Positions 1 through 7,993 of a stretch of DNA of 64,000 bases are shown piece by piece. The translations under genes were made by a program, and so were the position numbers. The notes below the pieces were generated by a model. It did not search any database. It saw nothing but the letters and a program-made list of their open reading frames with translations, and was not told where the DNA came from. The stretch's first letter is position 1; the number at the start of each line of letters is the position of its first letter. The stretch is from Helicobacter sp. (GTDB taxonomy: Bacteria > Campylobacterota > Campylobacteria > Campylobacterales > Helicobacteraceae): positions 58,228 through 122,227 of the forward strand of contig NZ_JALEIK010000016.1 of the NCBI RefSeq assembly GCF_022770205.1, given 5' to 3'.

Positions 1-1154
1 CTTCCATCGCGTTCAAAGAGATAGAGCTCTTTTGCAAGCTCTTTTGCTGTTTTGTCTAGCACGCTTGCAGCGATTAAAGGAATATCATCTAGTGGGGCAG
101 ATTTTAAGACTTCACCTAAATAATTGTGGCGTTCAATTTCTATTTGAAAATCTGGTTTGATTCCATTATTTAGTAAAGGTTTTAATGCAGTGCCACAGCT
201 AAAAATAATCATTTTATTTTGATTTTTTTTAATGAAAGGAAGTAGAAAGTCAAGGCTTGGTCCGTTTGCTACCACACAAATGGGTGCATTGACGCGTTTT
301 GGTTGGATGAGCATTTTATGAATGGGAAAGGAGAGTTTATTTTTAATGCCTAGCATTTCATCTTCAAAGGTTCCCCAACCGCGCAGAGTTTGAGAATGCA
401 CTTCAAAAACAATATCACGCGCATTTTGTGTTGTTGGGGTTTGGTAAAGCATTAATTCAAAGCGGATAAGAGAAGTGCTAATTTTGCGCGTTAAAAAAAA
501 GTTTTGGATGTATTCTTTTTTCATAATGCTTTCTAAAAAGATGTAGCCCGCTTTATTTTGCACTTTGCTAAAAAGCAAAGGAAAATCTACAAAAAAGCAA
601 GCAATTCTAAATAAATCTAGGGATTCTTCAAAAATAAAAAAATTATGGATTGTTGCATAATTTTCAATCAAAATTTGCAAAAAGATTCCACCTCCAAGTC
701 CAAATAAATTTAAACTTGGTAAAAAATCACTGGGTAGATGATAATCAGCAATGCCATTATTTTGGAATGCATAATTTAAGATTCCATTGACTAGTATTTG
801 ACTATATGGAAACTCTTCTCCTATAAGGGAAGGTTTTTCTCCAACAATGCGATTCCATTTTTCATTAATTGGGGGATTATAAGCACAATTTTTATGCACA
901 TCTAGCATTGTAGATTTTCCCTCTATAACTGCATACATTAAAACATTTTGTTTGAAATTTAAAATATTGACACCTTCTTTTCCGATATAGAGTTGATATT
1001 CTTTAGCGGGAGCTTGTAAAGCTTGGAAGAGATTAGGATAATTTGCAAAAAAAGCTAAATTGTTTTGGAAGCGTGCATTGCAGAAAGATTCTATTGCTTT
1101 TGGAGAGTGGTTTTCTAGCATCTCTATAATGGTTTGTTTTGGGTTTGCGTGCAT
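1..1154 (-). CDS. Maf/DUF115 motility accessory family protein, partial (3' end outside window)
   Basis: About 384 N-terminal residues are present, starting at ATG 1154; the C-terminus runs off the left edge. Around residue 295 is CVVANGPSLDFLLPFI, the glycine-rich nucleotide-binding signature of the DUF115/MptE-like fold shared by Campylobacter and Helicobacter Maf proteins. Maf proteins are implicated in attaching pseudaminic or legionaminic acid to flagellin in the cytoplasm. That fits the pseI gene at 58 kb, although the two are not in one operon. The N-terminal half (residues 1-280) is lineage-specific and I see no named motif in it. The gene is divergent from prs. The family call is solid; the exact sugar transferred cannot be read from the sequence. 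Confidence 0.8.
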   Translation of the reverse strand, partial: MHANPKQTIIEMLENHSPKAIESFCNARFQNNLAFFANYPNLFQALQAPAKEYQLYIGKEGVNILNFKQNVLMYAVIEGKSTMLDVHKNCAYNPPINEKWNRIVGEKPSLIGEEFPYSQILVNGILNYAFQNNGIADYHLPSDFLPSLNLFGLGGGIFLQILIENYATIHNFFIFEESLDLFRIACFFVDFPLLFSKVQNKAGYIFLESIMKKEYIQNFFLTRKISTSLIRFELMLYQTPTTQNARDIVFEVHSQTLRGWGTFEDEMLGIKNKLSFPIHKMLIQPKRVNAPICVVANGPSLDFLLPFIKKNQNKMIIFSCGTALKPLLNNGIKPDFQIEIERHNYLGEVLKSAPLDDIPLIAASVLDKTAKELAKELYLFERDG

Positions 1155-1242
1155 TATTATCCTTAGAAATTAGAGATGGCAAATTTTAGCAGAAATTTTT
1201 AAAACCTTTTACAAAAGACAAAACATTTAAGTTTTTAAAGTT

Positions 1243-1248
1243 TATAAT
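1243..1248 (+). promoter_or_regulatory. -10 box of the prs promoter
   Basis: TATAAT lies 33 bases before the prs ATG at 1282, in an AT-rich stretch with T/A runs upstream and no recognisable -35. This is the usual form of sigma-70 promoters in Campylobacterota. Confidence 0.55.
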
Positions 1249-1281
1249 TTAGGCTTTGATTTTATAGAAGTGAGGCTGTTT

Positions 1282-2211
1282 ATGCAAAATTACAAGATTT
1301 TTACTGGGAGTGCGCATATAGAGTTCTCCAAATATGTTGCTAGGGTTTTGGATATTGAATTATCTGATGCAGAAGTTACACGCTTTAGTGATGGAGAGAT
1401 TAGTGTTCGCTTATGTGAGAGTGTGCGCGGTAAAGATGTTTTTGTAATTCAACCAACCTGTGCGCCAACAAATGATAATTTAATGGAGCTATTAGTGATG
1501 ATAGATGCGTTAAAAAGGAGCTCTGCAAAAAGCATTAATATCATTATGCCTTATTTTGGTTATGCTAGACAAGATAGAAAGGCAGCCCCACGCGTGCCAA
1601 TTACAGCAAAGCTTGTGGCAGATTTATTGCAATGTGCGGGAATTTCACGCTTAATCACTATGGATTTGCACGCGGGGCAAATTCAAGGCTTTTTTGATGT
1701 TCCTGTGGATAATTTGTATGGTTCTATTGTGTTTAAAGAACACATAATGGAGAAAAATCTTAAAAATCCTATTGTTGCAAGTCCAGATATTGGTGGAGTG
1801 GCACGCGCTAGATATTTTGCAAAACTTTTGGGGCTTGATATTGTGATTATTGATAAAAGGCGTGAAAAGGCAAATGAGAGTGAAGTGATGAATGTGATTG
1901 GAAGCGTGGAAGGTAAAGATGTGATTTTAATTGATGATATGATTGATACTGCTGGAACAATGGTGAAAGCTGCAAGTGCTTTTAAGCAAAAGGGGGCTAC
2001 AAGTGTGATTGCGCTTGGCACACACGCTGTTTTTAGTGGTCCAGCTTATGAAAGAATTGCAAGTAGCGAGATTGATGAGGTGATTGTTACAGATACGATT
2101 CCCTTGCAACAAAGCTGTGAAAAGATTAAAATCTTAAGTGTCGCGCCTTTGTTTGCTGAAGTGATTAGAAGGATAAATAATGATGAGAGCGTTAATTCTC
2201 TTTTTGCTTAA
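1282..2211 (+). CDS. prs: Ribose-phosphate pyrophosphokinase
   Basis: Cytosolic enzyme making PRPP from ribose-5-phosphate and ATP for nucleotide, histidine, tryptophan and NAD synthesis. The 309-residue product begins [12 protein letters not shown] and carries the ATP-binding loop near [15 protein letters not shown], the metal/ribose motif [19 protein letters not shown], and the PRPP loop [15 protein letters not shown] near residues 215-230. An in-frame GTG exists at 1270. ATG 1282 is preferred because AGTGAGG ends 7 bases before it and the product then has the standard family N-terminus. It overlaps the 5' end of ppiA by 32 bases, suggesting co-transcription. Confidence 0.97.
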   Translation: MQNYKIFTGSAHIEFSKYVARVLDIELSDAEVTRFSDGEISVRLCESVRGKDVFVIQPTCAPTNDNLMELLVMIDALKRSSAKSINIIMPYFGYARQDRKAAPRVPITAKLVADLLQCAGISRLITMDLHAGQIQGFFDVPVDNLYGSIVFKEHIMEKNLKNPIVASPDIGGVARARYFAKLLGLDIVIIDKRREKANESEVMNVIGSVEGKDVILIDDMIDTAGTMVKAASAFKQKGATSVIALGTHAVFSGPAYERIASSEIDEVIVTDTIPLQQSCEKIKILSVAPLFAEVIRRINNDESVNSLFA

Positions 2212-2767
2212 TGTTTTTGGTGCGTTGTTTTTAAATGCGCAACAAATTCAAAACGCAGAAAAAATTAAAGAAGCTAAGGTGCTTCAAGCCGTGTTAGAAA
2301 CAACTTCAGGTAAAATCACTCTAGATTTATTCCCACAAGTTGCGCCAAAAGCGGTGGAAAACTTTGTAACACATATTAACAATGGATATTACAATGGAAT
2401 CCTTTTTCATCGCGTGATTCGTAAATTTATGATTCAAGGCGGAGATCCAACAGGAACAGGGCGTGGCGGTGAGTCTATTTGGGGAGAGGATTTTGAAGAT
2501 GAAATTGTCAAAGGATATGCCTTTGATAGAGCAGGCATTTTAGCAATGGCAAATGCAGGGGCTAACACAAATGGGAGTCAATTTTTCATCACAACAACAC
2601 GCACTCCGCATTTAAATGGGAAGCACACAATTTTTGGCGAAATTAGTAAAGAGCATCAAGAAGAGAGCTTTAAGACATTGCGTAAAATAGAATACACACC
2701 AACAGATTATGCGGATAAACCACTAAAAGAGCAAAAAATCTTAAAAGCCTATATCATCGCTCCTTAA
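2180..2767 (+). CDS. ppiA: Exported peptidyl-prolyl cis-trans isomerase, cyclophilin type
   Basis: Cyclophilin that catalyses proline isomerisation during protein folding. An N-terminal hydrophobic signal (residues 2-20, [19 protein letters not shown]) points to export to the periplasm. The cyclophilin core follows with [19 protein letters not shown] (catalytic Arg region) and [22 protein letters not shown]. The 195-residue length is normal for the exported form. ATG 2180 is followed by another ATG at 2183 and AAGGA precedes both. The gene overlaps prs and ends convergently with mogA, the two stop codons sharing the palindrome TTAA at 2764-2767. Confidence 0.93.
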   Translation: MMRALILFLLNVFGALFLNAQQIQNAEKIKEAKVLQAVLETTSGKITLDLFPQVAPKAVENFVTHINNGYYNGILFHRVIRKFMIQGGDPTGTGRGGESIWGEDFEDEIVKGYAFDRAGILAMANAGANTNGSQFFITTTRTPHLNGKHTIFGEISKEHQEESFKTLRKIEYTPTDYADKPLKEQKILKAYIIAP

Positions 2768-3294
2768 GACTTTGGGCGAAAGGCTTTGATAACCTTAGGG
2801 TTTGTTTCTAAATACGCCGCGCCGATTAAATCAAGGCAATAAGGCACAGCGGGAAAAACAGCGTCTAAGCATTCTCTAATGGATTTTGGTTTGCCCGGGA
2901 GATTAATAATTAGGCTTTTGTGATAAATCCCCGCACTTTGGCGCGATAAAATCGCCGTTGGGATATATTGTAAGCTAGTTTGGCGCATAAGCTCACCAAA
3001 GCCCGGGAGCATTTTCTCACACACAGCTTCTGTGGCTTCTGGTGTAACATCGCGTGGAGCAGGACCTGTGCCACCTGTGGTTATGATTAAATCGCATTGC
3101 TCTTTATCTGCAAGTGTGATGAGTTGCTCTTTAATGGATTCTAAATTATCAGCAATCACGCAATAGTTATAAGTAAATGGCGTAATAAGGTATTCTTGTA
3201 GGGTTTCTAAAATTGTTTTGCCTGAAATGTCTTCATAAATCCCTGCACTTGCGCGATCTGATAGAGTTAGGATTCCAATTTTTGCTTGTTCCAT
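2764..3294 (-). CDS. mogA: Molybdopterin adenylyltransferase (MogA/MoaB family)
   Basis: Activates molybdopterin by adenylation before molybdate insertion, in the cytoplasm. The 176-residue product has the MoCF-binding signature [18 protein letters not shown] (residues about 71-88) and the C-terminal [22 protein letters not shown] segment. A clear AAGGA lies 6 bases before ATG 3294. It is the last gene of a minus-strand molybdopterin group (moaD, moaE, mogA), separated from moaE by 96 bases. MogA and MoaB cannot be cleanly separated by eye; the length favours the Helicobacter mog type. Confidence 0.9.
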   Translation of the reverse strand: MEQAKIGILTLSDRASAGIYEDISGKTILETLQEYLITPFTYNYCVIADNLESIKEQLITLADKEQCDLIITTGGTGPAPRDVTPEATEAVCEKMLPGFGELMRQTSLQYIPTAILSRQSAGIYHKSLIINLPGKPKSIRECLDAVFPAVPYCLDLIGAAYLETNPKVIKAFRPKS

Positions 3295-3390
3295 TCTATG
3301 TCCTTAATGTAGGTGTTAATCTACCCTTTTAATGCTAAAATCTGTTGCGACTGCTTGAATAAAGGGTAAAAAGAGAGTGTCAAAAAATCT

Positions 3391-3852
3391 CTAGTCACTT
3401 AAAAGTCCGCTATGTGGGAGATGATGACTGCGTTCTTTGGCGTAAATGCGCTGTCCGTCTTTTAAATTATATTTCCAAATGGGTGCATTGTGCTTAAAGT
3501 CTTCAATAAAATCTTCAAAAATCTCTAAGCTTGCACGCCTTTGAGAGCTAAAAACTCCTGCCATATAGGGGCTTTGATGGTTTAGCACATTGCCTTTTGA
3601 GTGTGCCATTTTAAGATAAGCATTGCATTTTTGCGCCTTTTTACACCATCTATTAAGCCATTGCTCTAAAAGCGGTGTGTAAATGTCAAAACTAAGCCCT
3701 TCACAACCATTTTCAGCACGCACGATTCCGGTAAATATAAGATTTGCGCCAAAGTTATGCTCCGCCCCAAAGGCACACCATTTTGCATAAATCTCTGTGG
3801 TGTTTAATGCGCCTTCAAAGAGCAATAAGGAATCTTGTAATAAATCTTGCAT
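3391..3852 (-). CDS. moaE: Molybdopterin synthase catalytic (large) subunit
   Basis: MoaE transfers sulfur from thiocarboxylated MoaD to cyclic pyranopterin monophosphate to make molybdopterin. The product is 153 residues from ATG 3852. Family features are GANLIFTGIVRAENG, HSKGNVLNHQSPYMAGVFSS and the C-terminal PIWKYNLKDG segment with the catalytic-site lysine. An upstream in-frame ATG exists at 3864, inside moaD. The 3852 start is preferred because it overlaps the moaD stop as TAATG, a translational coupling arrangement that suits the 1:1 complex of the two subunits. No strong Shine-Dalgarno is visible. Confidence 0.92.
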   Translation of the reverse strand: MQDLLQDSLLLFEGALNTTEIYAKWCAFGAEHNFGANLIFTGIVRAENGCEGLSFDIYTPLLEQWLNRWCKKAQKCNAYLKMAHSKGNVLNHQSPYMAGVFSSQRRASLEIFEDFIEDFKHNAPIWKYNLKDGQRIYAKERSHHLPHSGLLSD

Positions 3853-4073
3853 TAACCGCCACATACAGGAGGAAGTAGGGCGATTTTATCGCCGTCTTTA
3901 ATGGGGGTATCTAAAGAGGAGATGATTGTATGATTAAGAGCAATAGCGCAATCTTTTAACCAAGCGTTAATCTCAGGGATTGCTTGGAGTTCTTCTTTTA
4001 ATGCATATAGTGTTGTGGCATTACTTTTGTGGGTTTTGTTTCCAAGCGGACCTAAAAATTCAACTTCTACCAT
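3852..4073 (-). CDS. moaD: Molybdopterin synthase sulfur carrier (small) subunit
   Basis: Ubiquitin-fold sulfur carrier of 73 residues ending in LLPPVCGG. The terminal Gly-Gly is adenylated and thiocarboxylated and then inserts into the MoaE active site. Its size and the GG tail are diagnostic. It overlaps moaE by one base (TAATG) and starts 8 bases downstream of the stop of the preceding minus-strand gene, so all four genes from 4447 to 2764 could be one transcript. Confidence 0.93.
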   Translation of the reverse strand: MVEVEFLGPLGNKTHKSNATTLYALKEELQAIPEINAWLKDCAIALNHTIISSLDTPIKDGDKIALLPPVCGG

Positions 4074-4081
4074 AATGTGTC

Positions 4082-4447
4082 TTATTGGAGTAATTCAATG
4101 CGTTCTTCTTGCATTTCATAAGGGATTTTTGGGTTTGGTTTTGTGGTAGGATTCATTGCTTTTGTTTTAACTTTTTGTGTTTGTTTTGGTGCTAATTTTG
4201 AAGGTGTTTTAGGTAGGCGATTAACAGAGATAATTTTTCCAGTTCTGCCATCAACGAAAAATGCAGAATCCTTAGGGTATTTTTGCATTTCGCGCTTTAA
4301 TGCTTCATCAAAAGGAGTCAAGAGGGAAACCAATTTGTTTTTTGAGGCTTTTGGGAGCGTTTGCACAAAATTGTCCGCATAAAGAATAGTGCTTGCAAGA
4401 GAGGCGATTAAGCAAGCTATTAGGCTTTTTTTAAGTTGAATTTGCAT
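4082..4447 (-). CDS. Small exported protein of unknown function
   Basis: I do not recognise this gene. The 121-residue product has a signal peptide (residues 1-25, KKSLIACLIASLAST core, cleavage plausible after YADN region), then a short globular part with AFFVDGRTGKIISVNRLPK, and a Lys/Thr/Pro-rich tail. The longer frame to 4507 was rejected: ATG 4447 has AAGGA 7 bases upstream and creates a clean signal peptide. The Shine-Dalgarno lies inside a 7-1-7 palindrome at 4447-4461. It lies 8 bases before moaD, but nothing in it suggests a molybdopterin role. Confidence 0.7.
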   Translation of the reverse strand: MQIQLKKSLIACLIASLASTILYADNFVQTLPKASKNKLVSLLTPFDEALKREMQKYPKDSAFFVDGRTGKIISVNRLPKTPSKLAPKQTQKVKTKAMNPTTKPNPKIPYEMQEERIELLQ

Positions 4448-4474
4448 TAAGGAATCCTTAAAAATGAATTTAGC

Positions 4475-4480
4475 TATAAT
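4475..4480 (+). promoter_or_regulatory. -10 box upstream of ridA
   Basis: TATAAT lies 41 bases upstream of the ridA ATG in the 73-base divergent gap between ridA and the minus-strand exported protein. A second AT-rich TTATAA just downstream could serve the opposite strand. Confidence 0.5.
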
Positions 4481-4520
4481 TTTATAACAAATCACATAAA
4501 AAAGCAAAAAGGAATGTTTA

Positions 4521-4892
4521 ATGGAGATTATTGCAACACAAAATGCACCACAGGCGATTGGTCCTTACTCTCAGGCAGTTAGGGCAAATGGAATGCTCTA
4601 TACTTCAGGGCAAATTGGACTCACTCCGCAAGGAGAGCTACTAGGCGATATTAGCGTGCAAACAAGACAGGTTTTAAATAATCTTAAAGAAGTCTTAAGG
4701 GCAGGCAATAGTAGTATGGATAGGGTTATTAAAACAACGATTTTTTTAAGCGATATGGAAGATTTTGGAATCGTAAATACAATTTATGCGGAATTTTTTG
4801 GGGAGCATAAGCCTGCTAGAAGCACAGTTGCAGTCAAAACATTGCCCAAAAATGCGCTCATAGAGATTGAATGTATTGCACTTACAAATTAA
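4521..4892 (+). CDS. ridA: Reactive intermediate/imine deaminase RidA
   Basis: RidA (YjgF/YER057c/UK114) hydrolyses reactive enamine/imine intermediates released by PLP enzymes such as threonine dehydratase. The 123-residue product is full length, with AIGPYSQAVRANGMLYTSGQIG at the N-terminus and the signature PARSTVAVKTLPKNALIEIE near the C-terminus, including the Arg that binds the carboxylate. It is monocistronic in appearance: the next gene starts 83 bases on behind its own possible promoter. Confidence 0.95.
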   Translation: MEIIATQNAPQAIGPYSQAVRANGMLYTSGQIGLTPQGELLGDISVQTRQVLNNLKEVLRAGNSSMDRVIKTTIFLSDMEDFGIVNTIYAEFFGEHKPARSTVAVKTLPKNALIEIECIALTN

Positions 4893-4915
4893 AGTTTTAT
4901 TAATAAAAATTAAGG

Positions 4916-4921
4916 TAGAAT
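4916..4921 (+). promoter_or_regulatory. Possible -10 box of the rplU-rpmA operon
   Basis: TAGAAT lies 55 bases before the rplU ATG in an AT-rich gap. The longer leader and the imperfect box make this weaker than the other promoters listed. Confidence 0.35.
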
Positions 4922-4975
4922 CCAACCTTTTATTGTTTAAAATAAAAAATAACTTCAAATTTTAAGGAATTGTAT

Positions 4976-5287
4976 ATGTATGCAATCATTGCGAATGGAG
5001 GCAAACAATACAAGGTGAGTGAGGGCGATATTATTTTGCTAGATTGCTTAAACCTTGAGCCAAAGTCAAAAGTTGAAGTAGCTGAAGTTTTAGCCATCTG
5101 TAAAGATGATGATATTAAGCTTGGTACACCTTATGTAAGCGGTGCAAAAGTTGAGCTTGAAGTCATCAATGAAGGCAGAGGCAGAAAAGTCATTACTTTT
5201 AAGAAACGCCGTAGAAAAGATAGTAAAACTAAGCGCGGTTTTAGAAGAGATTTTACGCGTGTGCGTGTGGTAAAAATCTTAGGCTAG
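4976..5287 (+). CDS. rplU: 50S ribosomal protein L21
   Basis: Large-subunit ribosomal protein, 104 residues, beginning [20 protein letters not shown], the normal L21 N-terminus. A TTG at 4970 is in frame but ATG 4976 has AAGGA 7 bases upstream and is the standard start. The C-terminal [15 protein letters not shown] basic segment binds 23S rRNA. It is followed 23 bases later by rpmA, the usual L21-L27-Obg order. Confidence 0.98.
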   Translation: MYAIIANGGKQYKVSEGDIILLDCLNLEPKSKVEVAEVLAICKDDDIKLGTPYVSGAKVELEVINEGRGRKVITFKKRRRKDSKTKRGFRRDFTRVRVVKILG

Positions 5288-5310
5288 ATTGCAACATTTA
5301 AGGAGTTAGA

Positions 5311-5568
5311 ATGGCACATAAGAAAGGTCAGGGTAGCACTCAGAATAACCGCGATTCTGCGGGACGCCGTTTAGGTGTTAAGAAATTTGGTGGGCAGTTT
5401 GTGCGTGCGGGAAATATTATTATCCGTCAAAGAGGGACAAAAGTGCATCCCGGAAATAATGTAGGAATGGGTAAGGATCACACAATTTTTGCATTAATTG
5501 ATGGGATTGTTTCTTTTGAGAGAAAAGATAGGAATCGCAAAAAAGTTTCTATTCTTCCAGCTTCTTAA
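5311..5568 (+). CDS. rpmA: 50S ribosomal protein L27
   Basis: L27 sits at the peptidyl-transferase centre. The 85-residue product begins [20 protein letters not shown], the conserved N-terminal arm, and there is no cleavable Firmicutes-type N-terminal extension. It is preceded by AAGGAG and followed by a strong hairpin before obgE. Confidence 0.98.
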   Translation: MAHKKGQGSTQNNRDSAGRRLGVKKFGGQFVRAGNIIIRQRGTKVHPGNNVGMGKDHTIFALIDGIVSFERKDRNRKKVSILPAS

Positions 5569-5580
5569 GCTTTCTGTATT

Positions 5581-5620
5581 TTTAAGATTCCAACTTTGGA
5601 ATCTTAAATTTTTCATTTTT
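5581..5620 (+). terminator. Hairpin terminator or attenuator between rpmA and obgE
   Basis: TTTAAGATTCCAA (5581-5593) and TTGGAATCTTAAA (5596-5608) are perfect 13-base complements separated by CT, so the practical stem is 12 pairs with a 4-base loop, followed by TTTTTCATTTTT. This is a rho-independent-like structure. Because obgE continues in the same direction 23 bases later, it may only attenuate. Both arms carry the GGAATC hexamer that is over-represented across the window. Confidence 0.7.
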
Positions 5621-5630
5621 AAGGTTTTTA

Positions 5631-6710
5631 ATGTTTGTTGATTGTGTTGAAATCTTTGTGTCTTCAGGCAAAGGTGGAGAAGGCGCAGTTTCCTTTCGCC
5701 GTGAGAAATTTGTCCTTAATGGTGGTCCTGATGGGGGCGATGGTGGCAAGGGTGGAAATGTGTATTTTCAAGTGGATAGAAACACAGATACGCTCTCACA
5801 TTTTAGAGGACACAAACATTTTAAGGCGCAAAATGGGCGTCCGGGTGAAGGGCGCAATAAATATGGAAAAAAGGGCGAAGATTTAATTATTATCGTGCCT
5901 CCAGGCACTCAAGTTTTTGATAATGAGAATGGTGAGTTGCTTTTAGACTTGCTTGAGAGTTCGCAAAAAGTGCTGTTTTTAGAAGGGGGCAAGGGGGGGT
6001 TAGGCAATGCGCATTTTAAAAGTGCTACAAACCAACGCCCCACTTATGCACAAAAAGGCTTGCCCGGAGTTGAAAAAACTCTCCGCTTAGAGTTAAAACT
6101 TATCGCTGATGTTGGGCTTGTAGGGTTTCCAAATGTTGGGAAATCCACACTTGTATCAGTGTTGTCTAATGCAAAGCCAGAGGTTGCAAATTATGAATTT
6201 ACGACTTTAATTCCTAGTCTTGGAATTGTCAATGTGGGGGATTATCAATCTTTTGTGATGGCAGATATTCCCGGAATTATCGGCGGTGCAAGTGAAGGAA
6301 AGGGATTGGGGATTGAGTTTTTGCGCCATATTGAACGCACGCAATTTTTGCTTTTTGTGTTAGATTTAGCAAATTATAGAGAGATACAAGAGCAATTTAG
6401 TGTGTTGCGACAGGAAGTGAGTCAATTTAGCAAGACGCTTGAGAATCGCCCCTTTGGTATTATGTTTTCAAAAAGTGATGCAATAGAAAATGCTGGCAAA
6501 AGTGTGGAATCTTTTGTAAAAGATTTGGATTGTGGTTTAAAAAAACACGCGCAAATTCTAAATTGTTTTATCCAAGAAGTGGATGATTTTAGCGTAAAAC
6601 TTGATGTTACAAAGCCGCTTTTTGTGCTAGGTGTTTCAAGTGTGAGTGGTGAGAATGTGGAATCCTTAAAACATTTGTTGTATGCAAGTTTAAAAGAGTT
6701 TAGGGGTTAG
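5631..6710 (+). CDS. obgE: GTPase Obg/CgtA
   Basis: Essential GTPase involved in 50S assembly and stress signalling. Residues 1-155 form the glycine-rich Obg fold ([16 protein letters not shown]). The G domain follows with P-loop GFPNVGKST (about residues 165-173), [16 protein letters not shown] (G3) and SKSD as the G4 position. The product is 359 residues. The C-terminus is short and lacks a long acidic tail. AAGG precedes ATG 5631. Confidence 0.96.
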   Translation: MFVDCVEIFVSSGKGGEGAVSFRREKFVLNGGPDGGDGGKGGNVYFQVDRNTDTLSHFRGHKHFKAQNGRPGEGRNKYGKKGEDLIIIVPPGTQVFDNENGELLLDLLESSQKVLFLEGGKGGLGNAHFKSATNQRPTYAQKGLPGVEKTLRLELKLIADVGLVGFPNVGKSTLVSVLSNAKPEVANYEFTTLIPSLGIVNVGDYQSFVMADIPGIIGGASEGKGLGIEFLRHIERTQFLLFVLDLANYREIQEQFSVLRQEVSQFSKTLENRPFGIMFSKSDAIENAGKSVESFVKDLDCGLKKHAQILNCFIQEVDDFSVKLDVTKPLFVLGVSSVSGENVESLKHLLYASLKEFRG

Positions 6711-6876
6711 CAGTTTCCAAATGAAGATGTTTACATTGAATCCAGTTTGCCAATGGTTCTTTCTATGCAACACCCTATCCTTTTATGGGGTGATTTAAGC
6801 AAAATTGCATTGTGCTGTCTTTTGTAATGGTTTGGTTGTGCCTATTTACAGCCATATTACTTTAAGGTTTTTAGAT

Positions 6877-7656
6877 ATGAAAAGAATAGTTATTAAGGTT
6901 GGAAGTGCGATTTTAGTAGAAAATCAAAGCATTAATTTAGTGCGCATTGAAGCCTTAGCGCAGTTAATTGCAAAGCTTAGAAGTGTGTATGAAGTGATTT
7001 TAGTTAGCTCTGGTGCTGTGGCGGCGGGATACACAGAGATTAAACTTGATAAAGCGAATCTTAGTAACAAGCAAGCTTTGGCGGCTATTGGACAGCCTTT
7101 GTTGATGCAGATTTATGCAAATGTCTTCAAAAAATATCAAATCACCACTGCGCAAATGCTACTGACTGCTTATGATTTTGATTCTAGGAAGCACACACAA
7201 AATGCGCGCAATGCAATGGAAGTTTTGCTTGGAAATAAGGTGTTGCCTATTATTAATGAAAATGATGTGATTGCAACAGGGGAGTTAAAGTATCTAGGTT
7301 TTGGGGATAATGATCAGCTCTCAGCGCACGCAACACATTTTTTTGGGGCGCGATTATTGGCGATTTTAAGTGATATTGATGCGTATTTTGAAGCAAATCC
7401 AAAAAACTACCCTAATGCTAAAATGAGAAAAATTGTAACAGAAATTTCTGATGATGAACTCTGTGCAGAAGCCACACCAAATAATGCGTTTGCCACAGGA
7501 GGAATCGTAACTAAACTTAAAGCGGCAAAATTTTTGTTAGACAATCAAAAAGAAATGTTTTTATCTAGCGGTAAAGATTTATCGGTTTTGTATGGCTTTT
7601 TAATGCATAATATCCACGAAAAGGGGACATTATTTACAGCAAATCTTCAAAAATAG
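6877..7656 (+). CDS. proB: Glutamate 5-kinase (short form without PUA domain)
   Basis: First step of proline synthesis: phosphorylates glutamate to gamma-glutamyl phosphate. The amino-acid kinase fold begins MKRIVIKVGSAILVE and contains VSSGAVAAGY, NENDVIATGELKYLGFGDND and FATGGIVTKLKAAKF (residues about 210-224). The longer frame from 6805 adds 24 unlikely residues; ATG 6877 has TTTAAGG about 9 bases upstream. At 259 residues it lacks the C-terminal PUA domain found in E. coli ProB, which I understand is normal for this lineage. No proA is adjacent. Confidence 0.94.
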   Translation: MKRIVIKVGSAILVENQSINLVRIEALAQLIAKLRSVYEVILVSSGAVAAGYTEIKLDKANLSNKQALAAIGQPLLMQIYANVFKKYQITTAQMLLTAYDFDSRKHTQNARNAMEVLLGNKVLPIINENDVIATGELKYLGFGDNDQLSAHATHFFGARLLAILSDIDAYFEANPKNYPNAKMRKIVTEISDDELCAEATPNNAFATGGIVTKLKAAKFLLDNQKEMFLSSGKDLSVLYGFLMHNIHEKGTLFTANLQK

Positions 7657-7675
7657 GAACATAAATTGCTTGTAT

Positions 7676-7697
7676 CTTATCATAAGATTATGATAAG
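7676..7697. repeat. Perfect 22-bp palindrome overlapping a ribosome binding site
   Basis: CTTATCATAA (7676-7685), GA, TTATGATAAG (7688-7697) is a perfect 10-2-10 inverted repeat. Its 3' arm contains the first three bases of AAGGAG (7695-7700), the Shine-Dalgarno for the 60-codon ORF that starts at 7706. It could be a protein-binding operator or an RNA hairpin masking the ribosome site. Confidence 0.65.
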
Positions 7698-7705
7698 GAG
7701 ATGTA

Positions 7706-7888
7706 ATGGAATTCTTAAGGGATGATGGATTGGTTTTCTGTAATTTTTTTGACATTAGCGAGATTCCCTCACAAGAAGGCAATCCTGAAGAAAGCAATAA
7801 ACACAATGTGTATTTAGATGATACTAAAGAAAATGAAAGGGTAATGATTCTATATGTTACGGATAAAATGCAAAAAACATCTGTGTGA
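7706..7888 (+). CDS. Small hypothetical ORF, 60 residues
   Basis: I do not recognise the product. It is acidic and hydrophilic, with no transmembrane segment or signal peptide; the C-terminal part ENERVMILYVTDKMQKTSV could form a strand-helix. In favour of it being real: AAGGAG lies 5 bases before ATG, and a perfect palindrome sits directly at the ribosome site. Against: no recognisable homology, a small size and an isolated position between proB and xseA. It could also be the remnant of a decayed gene. Confidence 0.4.
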   Translation: MEFLRDDGLVFCNFFDISEIPSQEGNPEESNKHNVYLDDTKENERVMILYVTDKMQKTSV

Positions 7889-7939
7889 TATCACAAATAA
7901 TATTGTTATGCGTGCATCTATGGGTTAAATTTTAGGCGG

Positions 7940-7945
7940 TAGAAT
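7940..7945 (+). promoter_or_regulatory. Possible -10 box upstream of xseA
   Basis: TAGAAT lies 48 bases before ATG 7994 in a 105-base gap with no good coding potential (only a 13-codon ORF). Confidence 0.35.
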
Positions 7946-7993
7946 GGAAGAAATCTGTGCTAAAGTGAGCAGTAAATTTAGTTAGTGTTTAAA

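Noticed and set aside
3322..3368. TACCCTTT ... AAAGGGTA inverted repeat between mogA and moaE
   Set aside because: 8-bp arms with a 31-base loop and only weak T-runs; too poor to call a terminator.
6711..6876. Possible gene remnant or riboswitch between obgE and proB
   Set aside because: The frame from 6805 is only an N-terminal extension of proB; the CACCC/GGGTG repeat gives a 5-bp stem with a large loop.
7942..7987. 13-codon ORF before xseA
   Set aside because: No ribosome site, no conservation visible, and too short to separate from chance.
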